NCBI GenBank assembly: GCA_002360495.1 | Contig: DEQO01000090.1 | Coordinates: forward strand, 1-5,005 | Origin: Flavobacteriales bacterium UBA3364 | Lineage (GTDB): Bacteria > Bacteroidota > Bacteroidia > Flavobacteriales_F > PHOS-HE28 | Direction of reading: 5' to 3' | DNA: 5,005 nt | In this document: piece after piece, positions 1 to 5,005 of the stretch | Layout of the letters: each line of letters starts with the position of its first letter | Numbering within the stretch: position 1 is the stretch's first letter | Notes under the pieces: generated by a model | Database searches by the model: none | The model's input: only the letters and a program-made list of their open reading frames with translations | Told to the model about the DNA's origin: nothing | Translations under genes and position numbers: made by a program

Positions 1-2828
1 AGTGGCGCACAGCGAACGACAGCCTCAAGACCATCGAGAAGCAGCTGAATACCATGGGTCTCGCCCCGGATGAGAACCTGCTGTTGATGGCACAGGGCAT
101 GCAGACCGAAGCGAAGGCCCGTTTCGGTCGAGCGGAAAGCCTGCGGAAACAGGCGGATCGCAAAGAGGATATCGTTTACCGCGACAGCTTGTACCGCGCT
201 GCCTACGCCCTGGAATTGGAAGCGCTGCGCGAAATGGACAAGGCCATCACCGTCAAGACCTACCTCGTCGGTGGGGAATTCAAACGCGGTGAGTCGCTTG
301 CTTACGACGAGGTGGCGCGCCGTGTATTGGACATCACGGAACCAGCGGCGACCCCGGACCAACAGGATGCCGACATGTTGGCCGACGGTCATGTGACGGA
401 TGGAGCAACACCGGTATCCGGCCGAACGACGGAAGGATCGCAGGAAATGTCCGCGGGCGATGCGGAGAAGGACACGAACAGCCGTGAGGAAGGGGAGCGC
501 GCTGCCACCGCAACGACCACGACAGTGGTGGAGCATGGCGGCGGGGATGCATCACGTACGGCGGCCGTTGTGGCTGCGGCAGCCATGGTCGCGGATATGG
601 ACGATCCAACGAATGCCGGGTCCAGCGGGACCAACACCCTCTCTGCGGAGGATACGGAGCGGGCACGCCAGCTCGCCACCGAACTGGCCGATAGCAAGGA
701 GGCCGCCATGCCTGCGACCGCCAGCATGCCGGTGAAGCGGTACGAGAGCTTCATGCATGGCGAGAACATCGTCCTGCAGCAGGAGGCGCTCGATCCGGAC
801 ATGGACCCTCAACTGTTGGGCATCAAGGCCGAGCGCGCCGGACAAGGCTCAGCAGCTTTGGAGCAACGTTCGTTGGAACTTGCCGATCGTGCAACGGCCA
901 TCGAGGACAGCGCCGCCAGTGCCCGCAAGCGTGACAAGGAGGAGCTCATGCAACTCGCGGTGCGCACACGTCTCGAGTCGGATTCGCTACACAACGCATC
1001 GCTGGCCATGGCCGAGGAGGCCCGTTCCCTGGAACTGCAGAAGCGTGATGCCGAGCAGGCCAAAGTGCTGCGCGACCGCCTCGTGAAGTACTACTACCTC
1101 AGCGGCGAGGAACAGGCCATGGTGGTGGAGGACGAGGACCAAAGCCGTTATTTCCAAGCCAAGGCAAGGGCATTGGAACAGTATGATGCAGCCTCCGAGG
1201 CGGATGCTGCAGCGCGCATCAACAGGGAGCTGGGCGCGGTGCTCCAGGACGAAGCAAGTGCGGTGAAAGCCGACGTTGCCGCAGGTCGCATGACCGCTGC
1301 TGAAGGCCAGGTGCGCAATGAAGTGTTGCTCTCCCGCTCCGAACTCCTCAACGCCCGTGCCGATTCGCTCAGCAACGTGGCAGCACGCTTGCGTGGTGCG
1401 GCCGGTATCAACGAGGGGCAGGCAGCGGTGATGTTGCAGGCCCTGCCCGCCGACCGCAGCACGGAATGGATGGCCTTGGAGATGCGTACCCGACGGACCG
1501 AGGCCCTGCTTGCTGAGACCCGTGATCCGGCTCGTGCCGGGGATCGCACGCCTCTTGCTTCTGGAACGGTCATTACCGCATCCGGAACGGACGTAGTGTT
1601 ACCGGTCGATACGGCTGCATCCATCGATGGCACTGCGCTGGCCGCACGCTCAGGATCGACGGATGGGGTGCAGGGCAATGTCACGAGCGGATCCACGACC
1701 GGGGCCGACACACGGGACCGTGCCGTTGGAACGAGCTCCACCGAGCGCGACGACGTGGCGACAGCACAGCCCGCGAGAGCGATCGCAGCGCCCTTCGGGA
1801 CCGATACGCGAAGCCCGGCACCACCTGTCCGCCGGCCCATCGCGGAGGTGGCGCCCCTGCCTGCCGGGTCCGGCTTCGTAGTTCCGGAAGCGCTTGTCAC
1901 GGACATCTTCGAACTGCGGCCTGCCGGTGTGCGCAGTGCCGCCGAGATCCCCATGGATGCGCGGATGCCCGAGGGTGTCGTGTTCAAGGTCCAGATCGGG
2001 GCCTTCCGCAATGCCATTCGCGAAGAAGCCTTCAGTGACATGACGCCGGTGATGGGCGAACATGCCGGCAACGGGTTCGTGCGTTACACCGCCGGTCTCT
2101 TCATGGGCTTCGAGCAGGCGGCCCAAGCCAAGGACAAGGTGCGCGACCGCGGGTACCGTGATGCATTCGTGGTAGCGTACCGCGACGGCAAGAGGATCCC
2201 GTTGGGTGAAGCCATGCGCGAAGCACGCGCCGCTTCCGCCGTCGCTTCGAACGCGGGCACGAATACTTCGGCCGCACAGCAACCGCCCGTCACCGAAGGC
2301 AATACGGTGCTTGAGCCCGTACGCACGGTACCGAACACGACAGCACCTCCTGCATCGGTCATCCAGGCACCGATCGTCGTGCCCGCAACGACCGCTGTTC
2401 CCGAGACCGCCGAAGCCGTGCTCGCGAAGTATCCGGCCACTGCCGATGGGATCGTTCAAGCATTCTCGCCTGCTCCGGAGGCAGCGGCATACTACAATGT
2501 ACCCGGCGCTGCCCCGGCACGCCAGGTGGAGACCGTTCGTGGCCTGTTCTACACCGTGCAGGTCGGTGTGTACAGCAAGCCGGTACCGTTGGGCAAGCTC
2601 TTCAACATCGTTCCGCTGAACAGCGAGCGCACGGAGACGGCCAAGATCCGCTATACGACCGGCATGTTCTTCGACACGGAGCAGGCCCGCCAGCGCAAGG
2701 AAGGAACCGTAGCGCTCGGGGTGAAGGACGCCTTCGTGACCGCCTACCTCAACGGCAAGCGCATCTCCATGCGCGAAGCGGCCGTTCTGCTCGAGAAGTT
2801 CGGCCCGGCCATCCTGGCCAAGCCCTAG
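1..2828 (+). CDS. Large helical envelope protein with two C-terminal SPOR-like modules, 5'-truncated by the window edge
   Basis: The reading frame is open from base 3 (W-R-T-A-N-D-S-L-K...) to the TAG at 2826-2828. The first ATG, at 54, has no ribosome binding site and lies inside helical sequence, so the real start is upstream of the window. Residues here are numbered from that ATG (924 aa visible). Residues 1-92 and about 200-489 are charged, Ala/Leu/Glu/Arg-rich and look like long helices or coiled coils with repeated RxxSL/AxxL patterns. Residues about 95-200, 490-637 and 725-828 are low-complexity Ala/Thr/Gly/Pro-rich linkers. Residues 640-724 and 829-912 are related modules resembling SPOR domains, which in known families bind peptidoglycan lacking stem peptides. 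Large proteins with this C-terminus are common in Bacteroidota, often with TPR or beta-propeller repeats nearer the N-terminus; whether that holds here cannot be seen. Periplasmic location is inferred because the signal peptide is outside the window. No function more precise than a cell-envelope structural or wall-binding role is supported. Confidence 0.85.
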   Translation, partial: WRTANDSLKTIEKQLNTMGLAPDENLLLMAQGMQTEAKARFGRAESLRKQADRKEDIVYRDSLYRAAYALELEALREMDKAITVKTYLVGGEFKRGESLAYDEVARRVLDITEPAATPDQQDADMLADGHVTDGATPVSGRTTEGSQEMSAGDAEKDTNSREEGERAATATTTTVVEHGGGDASRTAAVVAAAAMVADMDDPTNAGSSGTNTLSAEDTERARQLATELADSKEAAMPATASMPVKRYESFMHGENIVLQQEALDPDMDPQLLGIKAERAGQGSAALEQRSLELADRATAIEDSAASARKRDKEELMQLAVRTRLESDSLHNASLAMAEEARSLELQKRDAEQAKVLRDRLVKYYYLSGEEQAMVVEDEDQSRYFQAKARALEQYDAASEADAAARINRELGAVLQDEASAVKADVAAGRMTAAEGQVRNEVLLSRSELLNARADSLSNVAARLRGAAGINEGQAAVMLQALPADRSTEWMALEMRTRRTEALLAETRDPARAGDRTPLASGTVITASGTDVVLPVDTAASIDGTALAARSGSTDGVQGNVTSGSTTGADTRDRAVGTSSTERDDVATAQPARAIAAPFGTDTRSPAPPVRRPIAEVAPLPAGSGFVVPEALVTDIFELRPAGVRSAAEIPMDARMPEGVVFKVQIGAFRNAIREEAFSDMTPVMGEHAGNGFVRYTAGLFMGFEQAAQAKDKVRDRGYRDAFVVAYRDGKRIPLGEAMREARAASAVASNAGTNTSAAQQPPVTEGNTVLEPVRTVPNTTAPPASVIQAPIVVPATTAVPETAEAVLAKYPATADGIVQAFSPAPEAAAYYNVPGAAPARQVETVRGLFYTVQVGVYSKPVPLGKLFNIVPLNSERTETAKIRYTTGMFFDTEQARQRKEGTVALGVKDAFVTAYLNGKRISMREAAVLLEKFGPAILAKP
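1971..2225 (+). other. SPOR-like module 1 of the large protein
   Basis: This stretch encodes residues 640-724, counted from the ATG at 54. It opens with VFKVQIGAF, the typical beta-strand start of SPOR domains. It continues with FVRYTAGLF, an A-rich helix (EQAAQAKDKVRDRGY), and closes with DAFVVAYRDGKRI. The alternation of strand, helix and strand fits the SPOR fold. It is a diverged copy of module 2 near the C-terminus. Confidence 0.75.
2538..2800 (+). other. SPOR-like module 2 of the large protein
   Basis: This stretch encodes residues about 829-915, counted from the ATG at 54. It repeats the order seen in module 1: FYTVQVGVY, then KIRYTTGMFFD, then a charged helix (TEQARQRKEG), then DAFVTAYLNGKRI. 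The first half, between VQVGVY and IRYTTG, is as long as in module 1, but its residues are less conserved than those of the second half. A short helical tail rich in Ala and Leu ends the protein about 9 residues later. Confidence 0.75.
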
Positions 2829-2838
2829 TGCTCACCCT

Positions 2839-2854
2839 GTGCGGTCGTCCGCAC
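2839..2854 (+). terminator. Putative terminator hairpin after the SPOR protein gene
   Basis: GTGCGG (2839-2844) and CCGCAC (2849-2854) form a perfect six-base-pair stem with a TCGT loop, starting 11 bases after the stop codon. No T-run follows, so it is not a canonical intrinsic terminator. Its position immediately after a long gene still suggests a 3'-end or transcript-stabilising structure. Further small stems follow at 2864-2876 and 2881-2897. Confidence 0.45.
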
Positions 2855-2971
2855 GAACCGTCGGTCCGGCATGGACGGGAGTCCCATGTTCCGGGACCCG
2901 CTGCGTCATCCGAAAGGACGGGCAAAATGGGGCATAGTTTCGGTCCGGCCGGTGGCGTGACCTCTCCATAG

Positions 2972-2979
2972 TATTTTCG
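2972..2979 (+). promoter_or_regulatory. Candidate -7 promoter element for clpS
   Basis: TATTTTCG lies in the only AT-rich dip of this intergenic region and matches the Bacteroidota -7 consensus TAnnTTTG at all but one fixed position (C for the third T). No convincing TTTG -33 element was found at the usual spacing. If used, transcription would begin around 2984-2986, that is at the first clpS ATG. A similar box, TATCTTCG, precedes the tRNA at 4942. Confidence 0.45.
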
Positions 2980-2983
2980 TCCC

Positions 2984-3271
2984 ATGCACATGCATTCCAA
3001 TTTCTCTCCGGAGGAACTCCTCATGGAGGAGATCATCTGCGAGGTAGGACCGGTCCGTGAGATCGTCCTGCACAACGACGATGTCAACACATTCGACCAC
3101 GTGATCATCTCGTTGATGGACGTGTGCGACCATGATCAGATCCAGGCTGAGCAATGTGCCTGGATCGTGCACAACAACGGCAAGTGCAGTGTGAAGCGTG
3201 GCACGTTCGATCAATTGGAGGCAAAGTGCCATGCCTTGCAGCAACGCGGACTATCCGCCGTCATCCAGTGA
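2984..3271 (+). CDS. clpS: ClpS, adaptor for N-degron substrates of the Clp protease
   Basis: ClpS binds proteins with a destabilising N-terminal residue and hands them to the AAA+ unfoldase (ClpA or, in many bacteria, ClpC) of the cytoplasmic Clp protease. The 95-residue product has the core of the family. N31-D32-D33 and H63 align with N34, D35, D36 and H66 of E. coli ClpS, which hold the alpha-amino group of the N-degron, with identical spacing. VNTFDHVI after NDD and AEQC...VHNNGKC are typical of Bacteroidota ClpS. The E. coli gatekeeper Met40 corresponds to Phe37 here. The ATG at 2984 gives a family-typical N-terminal arm but has no Shine-Dalgarno sequence. ATG 2990 and ATG 3023 are in-frame alternatives, the latter behind a strong GGAGG. 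The gene lies 2 bases before the M48 protease gene. No Clp ATPase or ClpP gene is in the window. Identity is secure; the start is uncertain. Confidence 0.93.
   Translation: MHMHSNFSPEELLMEEIICEVGPVREIVLHNDDVNTFDHVIISLMDVCDHDQIQAEQCAWIVHNNGKCSVKRGTFDQLEAKCHALQQRGLSAVIQ
3010..3025 (+). promoter_or_regulatory. Strong Shine-Dalgarno and alternative ATG within clpS
   Basis: GGAGG at 3010-3014 sits 8 bases before an in-frame ATG at 3023-3025. This is the best ribosome binding site in the window, in a genome segment where other starts have none. Initiation here would give an 82-residue ClpS lacking the first 13 residues but keeping the whole substrate-binding core. GGAG (3010-3013) can pair with CTCC (3017-3020), and that CTCC can also pair with GGAG at 3025-3028, so the site could be partly masked. 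It may equally be a chance result of Glu-Glu codons. Confidence 0.35.
3246..3258 (+). other. Small hairpin at the clpS-M48 junction
   Basis: GCGGA (3246-3250) and TCCGC (3254-3258) form a perfect five-base-pair stem with a three-base loop. It ends 10 bases before the clpS stop codon and 15 bases before the M48 start. Such a position could influence translational coupling, but the stem lies within coding sequence and may be chance. Confidence 0.25.
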
Positions 3272-3273
3272 CC

Positions 3274-4071
3274 ATGAGGACCAAGGGATTTGTTCTGCTC
3301 GTCGGCATCATCGTGCTGGAAGCATGCGCGAAGGTGCCGATCACCGGTCGCCGCCAGTTGAACCTGGTGAGCGAAGGGGAGATGATGGCCATGGCCAATG
3401 GGGAGTATGGTAAGTTCCTTCAAGAGAACCGGCCCTTGCCCGCGGGTAATGCGAGCGTCGAACGGGTCAAGAACATCGGGACGAAACTGGCCCAGGCTGC
3501 GACCACCTTCCTCGACGAGAACAAGTCCGTTGACCGCGTGGCCGGGTTCGAATGGGAATTCAATGTCGTCGAAGACCCGACCGTGAACGCCTGGTGCATG
3601 CCCGGTGGCAAGGTCGTGGTCTACACGGGCATCCTTCCGGTCGCGGAGACCGATGCGGGACTCGCCGTGGTGATGGGCCACGAGATCGCGCACGCCATTG
3701 CCCGCCACGGCAACGAACGCATGAGCCAGGGCCTCGCTTTGCAAGGAGCGGGCATGACACTGGAAGTCCTGACGCAGCAGAACCCTTCCACGGCCGGCAA
3801 CCTCTTCTTGCAGAGTTTCGGTATCGGGTCGCAGCTCGGGATGCTGGCCTACAGCCGAAAGCACGAGACCGAAGCCGATAAGATGGGCTTGGTTTTCATG
3901 GCCATGGCCGGTTACGATCCTCGGGAGGCACCCAAGTTCTGGCAACGTATGAGCGCAGGTAGTGGGGGCGGAGCACCTCCGGAGATCATGAGCACGCACC
4001 CCAGCGACGAGACCCGTGTTCGCGACCTGGAGGCCTACATGCCCCAGGCTCTGAAGTACTACAAACCCTGA
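3274..4071 (+). CDS. M48-family zinc metalloprotease, predicted periplasmic lipoprotein
   Basis: The 265-residue product is a zinc-dependent endopeptidase of family M48, in the LoiP/Oma1-like group that degrades damaged envelope proteins. A short hydrophobic signal (residues 5-15) leads to a lipobox L-E-A-C with Cys18; Glu at -2 is unusual. No acidic run follows Cys18, so surface export of the type signalled by acidic motifs in Bacteroidota is not predicted. VPITGRRQLNLVS after it is typical of the group. The catalytic HEIAH is at 136-140 (zinc ligands H136 and H140, catalytic E137), and the third ligand is expected to be E200 in HETEAD (197-202). NAWCMPGGK (105-113) and STHPSDE (240-246) are further conserved motifs. 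The frame is open further upstream, to an ATG at 3154, but that would overlap clpS by 118 bases and hide the signal peptide. ATG 3274 starts 2 bases after the clpS stop without its own ribosome binding site, suggesting translational coupling. Confidence 0.92.
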   Translation: MRTKGFVLLVGIIVLEACAKVPITGRRQLNLVSEGEMMAMANGEYGKFLQENRPLPAGNASVERVKNIGTKLAQAATTFLDENKSVDRVAGFEWEFNVVEDPTVNAWCMPGGKVVVYTGILPVAETDAGLAVVMGHEIAHAIARHGNERMSQGLALQGAGMTLEVLTQQNPSTAGNLFLQSFGIGSQLGMLAYSRKHETEADKMGLVFMAMAGYDPREAPKFWQRMSAGSGGGAPPEIMSTHPSDETRVRDLEAYMPQALKYYKP

Positions 4072-4078
4072 CGGGTCA

Positions 4079-4096
4079 TTCCCGCGAACGCGGGAA
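4079..4096. repeat. REP-like GC palindrome / possible terminator
   Basis: TTCCCGCG and CGCGGGAA form a perfect eight-base inverted repeat around AA; as RNA it would be a seven-base-pair stem with a GAAC loop. It begins 8 bases after the M48 stop and has no T-run, so it may act as a Rho-independent-like 3' end or a transcript stabiliser. The flanking GTCATTCCCGCG context closely resembles dispersed GTCATTCCCGCGAAAGCGGGAA repeats known from many bacteria, so it may be one copy of a genome-wide repeat. Only one copy is present in this window. An alternative stem, CGGG (4072-4075) with CCCG (4081-4084), would compete with it. Confidence 0.5.
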
Positions 4097-4141
4097 CTCG
4101 TTAGGGCGCTTGGTCTCCAGCGACCGTCCCCTTGCACCCCC

Positions 4142-4876
4142 ATGCGAGACGTCCTCCCCACCATCCGCATGCTCCTGGCACCGCTGATGCGCTGGGCAGC
4201 GCGTTGGCTGCGCCGGACCTTCTTCTTCGCCGGCGTCATGGCTGCGCTGATGATCGTTCTGGCCTTCACACGCATCCCGTTCGATTTGCATCGCTGGCTG
4301 GGGATGGCGGGTGTGGAATGCACCGGAGGGCATATCGTGGTGCTCGGCGGTAGCGGAATGCCTTCCGGTCCCGAACTTCTACGCCTGCACCATGCCGCGC
4401 TGTTGGCCCACGAGGATACTTCGCGGCGGATCACGGTCATCCACCCCGGCACACCGGACGTTCTGGCGGAAATGGTGGATGAACTGGTGGTCCGGGGTGT
4501 TGCCCTGTCCCGCATCACCGTGCTGAACGAAGGCGAGAACACCCGCGAGCAGGCGATGGTCTTCTGGCGGCGGGACCCGCCGCCACATGCACCAGTGATC
4601 CTGGTCACCGCGCCGGAGAACATGTTCCGGAGCGTGAAGACCTTCCAACTCTTGAGCAGGGGTCCCGGCCAGGTCTGTGGCGCTTCCGCTTGGGACCATG
4701 CCATGGACCACGACTTCGCCTATCGCCACAAGGCCATCGGCGGCAAACCTTGGGTGCCGGACGTTTCCGATGATCCAAGCCTGCGCTATACGTTCTGGAA
4801 CTACCTGAAGCTGGAGATCACCTGCCTGCGGGAATTCGCCGCCATCGCTTACTACACGCTCAATGGCTGGATCTGA
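4142..4876 (+). CDS. YdcF/SanA/ElyC-family (DUF218) protein with N-terminal membrane anchor
   Basis: The 244-residue product has a basic N-terminus and one hydrophobic segment (residues about 26-43, FFFAGVMAALMIVLAF), predicting a single-pass inner-membrane protein with its domain outside the cytoplasm. The DUF218 core shows the Rossmann-like start IVVLGGSG (65-72), ENTREQA (132-138, the family's conserved Asn-Thr-x-Glu-x-Ala motif) and VTAPENMFRS (155-164, the usual VTSxxHMxRA position, with Asn instead of His). The C-terminal NYLKLEITCLREFAAIAYY resembles the end of Bacteroidota members. Relatives in E. coli (SanA, ElyC, YdcF) are linked to envelope integrity or cell-wall precursor metabolism, or have no settled reaction, so no substrate is assigned. 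ATG 4142 has no Shine-Dalgarno sequence; ATG 4169 or 4187 would also keep the membrane segment. A 70-base gap separates it from the M48 gene, so read-through transcription is possible but not shown. Confidence 0.85.
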   Translation: MRDVLPTIRMLLAPLMRWAARWLRRTFFFAGVMAALMIVLAFTRIPFDLHRWLGMAGVECTGGHIVVLGGSGMPSGPELLRLHHAALLAHEDTSRRITVIHPGTPDVLAEMVDELVVRGVALSRITVLNEGENTREQAMVFWRRDPPPHAPVILVTAPENMFRSVKTFQLLSRGPGQVCGASAWDHAMDHDFAYRHKAIGGKPWVPDVSDDPSLRYTFWNYLKLEITCLREFAAIAYYTLNGWI

Positions 4877-4919
4877 TCGCCGAGATGGGGAACAGGCGGT
4901 AGACCGGTATTATTTCCAT

Positions 4920-4927
4920 TATCTTCG
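4920..4927 (+). promoter_or_regulatory. Candidate -7 promoter element for tRNA-Arg
   Basis: TATCTTCG sits in an AT-rich stretch (4908-4926) 14 bases before the tRNA 5' end and matches the Bacteroidota consensus TAnnTTTG except for one C. Transcription would begin near 4932-4935, leaving a short 5' leader to be removed by RNase P. No clear TTTG -33 element is visible at the usual distance. Confidence 0.45.
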
Positions 4928-4941
4928 CAGCCGTTTTTAGG

Positions 4942-5005
4942 GGACCCGTAGCTCAACTGGATAGAGCATCGCACTACGGATGCGAAGGTTTGGGGTTCGA
5001 CTCCC
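4942..5005 (+). tRNA. tRNA-Arg, anticodon ACG, 3' end cut off by the window
   Basis: The fold can be drawn directly. The 5' acceptor strand is GGACCCG (4942-4948), followed by U8 and A9. The D stem is GCTC/GAGC (4951-4954 with 4964-4967). The anticodon stem TCGCA/TGCGA (4969-4973 with 4981-4985) encloses the loop CTACGGA, with ACG at 4976-4978, preceded by the invariant T33. After a five-base variable loop, TGGGG starts the T stem with loop TTCGACT, and three of its five pairing bases (CCC) are present. About 10 bases (the last two T-stem bases, the 3' acceptor strand and base 73) lie beyond the edge. ACG, with A34 probably edited to inosine, decodes CGN arginine codons. It appears to be transcribed from its own promoter, after YdcF. 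Confidence 0.93.

Noticed and set aside
1148..2071. 307-codon open frame on the minus strand within the SPOR protein gene
   Set aside because: Low-complexity Ala/Ser/Arg translation with no domain; it is the mirror of the Ala/Thr-rich linker codons.
2871..2960. Small open frame of 29 codons (ATG 2871, also ATG 2886) between the SPOR protein gene and clpS
   Set aside because: No ribosome binding site, no recognisable motif, and it overlaps the hairpin-rich region; a frame this short is expected by chance.
3154..3273. Upstream extension of the M48 protease to ATG 3154
   Set aside because: It would overlap clpS by 118 bases and put 40 residues before a clear lipoprotein signal peptide that starts at ATG 3274.
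3211..4704. 497-codon open frame on the minus strand, antisense to the clpS 3' end, the M48 gene and most of the YdcF gene
   Set aside because: It runs opposite to three well-identified genes, has a Arg/His/Ser-rich composition without recognisable motifs, and such long shadow frames are expected opposite GC-rich coding sequence.
4930..4941. T-run CCGTTTTTAG before the tRNA as an intrinsic terminator for the YdcF gene
   Set aside because: No stable stem precedes it; the only nearby pairing (CGGT/ACCG at 4897-4906) has a two-base loop and is too far away.
1..5005. Possible defence system, CRISPR array, insertion sequence or prophage
   Set aside because: No direct repeats with spacers, transposase, integrase or phage-like products are visible; all genes fit housekeeping or envelope families.

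Overview
The window looks like a GC-rich chromosomal segment from a member of the Bacteroidota, probably a Flavobacteriales-like lineage (inference). Four things point that way. The ClpS carries the NDDVNTFDHVI signature I associate with that phylum. The first gene ends in two SPOR-like modules of the VQIGAF...RYT.G.F...DAFV.AY..GKRI type common in Bacteroidota. Most starts lack a Shine-Dalgarno sequence. Two AT-rich boxes close to the Bacteroidota -7 consensus TAnnTTTG sit just upstream of clpS and of the tRNA. Everything supported lies on the + strand.

Layout. Positions 1-2828 hold the 3' part of a very large gene; its reading frame is open to the left edge, so the true start lies outside the window. 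The protein is helical and coiled-coil-like, with long Ala/Thr/Pro-rich linkers and two C-terminal SPOR-like modules, and is probably an envelope protein. The 155-base gap that follows holds several short hairpins (a likely terminator without a U-tract) and then a promoter-like box directly before clpS (2984-3271). clpS is followed after only 2 bases by an M48-family zinc metalloprotease lipoprotein (3274-4071). A 70-base gap with a strong GC palindrome leads to a YdcF/SanA-type DUF218 membrane-anchored protein (4142-4876). After a 65-base gap with another promoter-like box, a tRNA-Arg(ACG) begins at 4942 and is cut off by the right edge.

How the genes relate. clpS and the M48 protease are almost certainly co-transcribed and probably translationally coupled. 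Both serve protein quality control but in different compartments: ClpS delivers N-degron substrates to a Clp AAA+ protease in the cytoplasm, while the lipoprotein protease should act in the periplasm. The YdcF-like protein and the SPOR protein are envelope-related. This is an ordinary housekeeping neighbourhood: no mobile element, CRISPR array, defence cassette or secondary-metabolite cluster is visible. The most interesting points are small: a Phe at the ClpS gatekeeper position, an ambiguous clpS start next to its own promoter-like box, the shared TAYTTCG-type boxes, and a REP-like palindrome.
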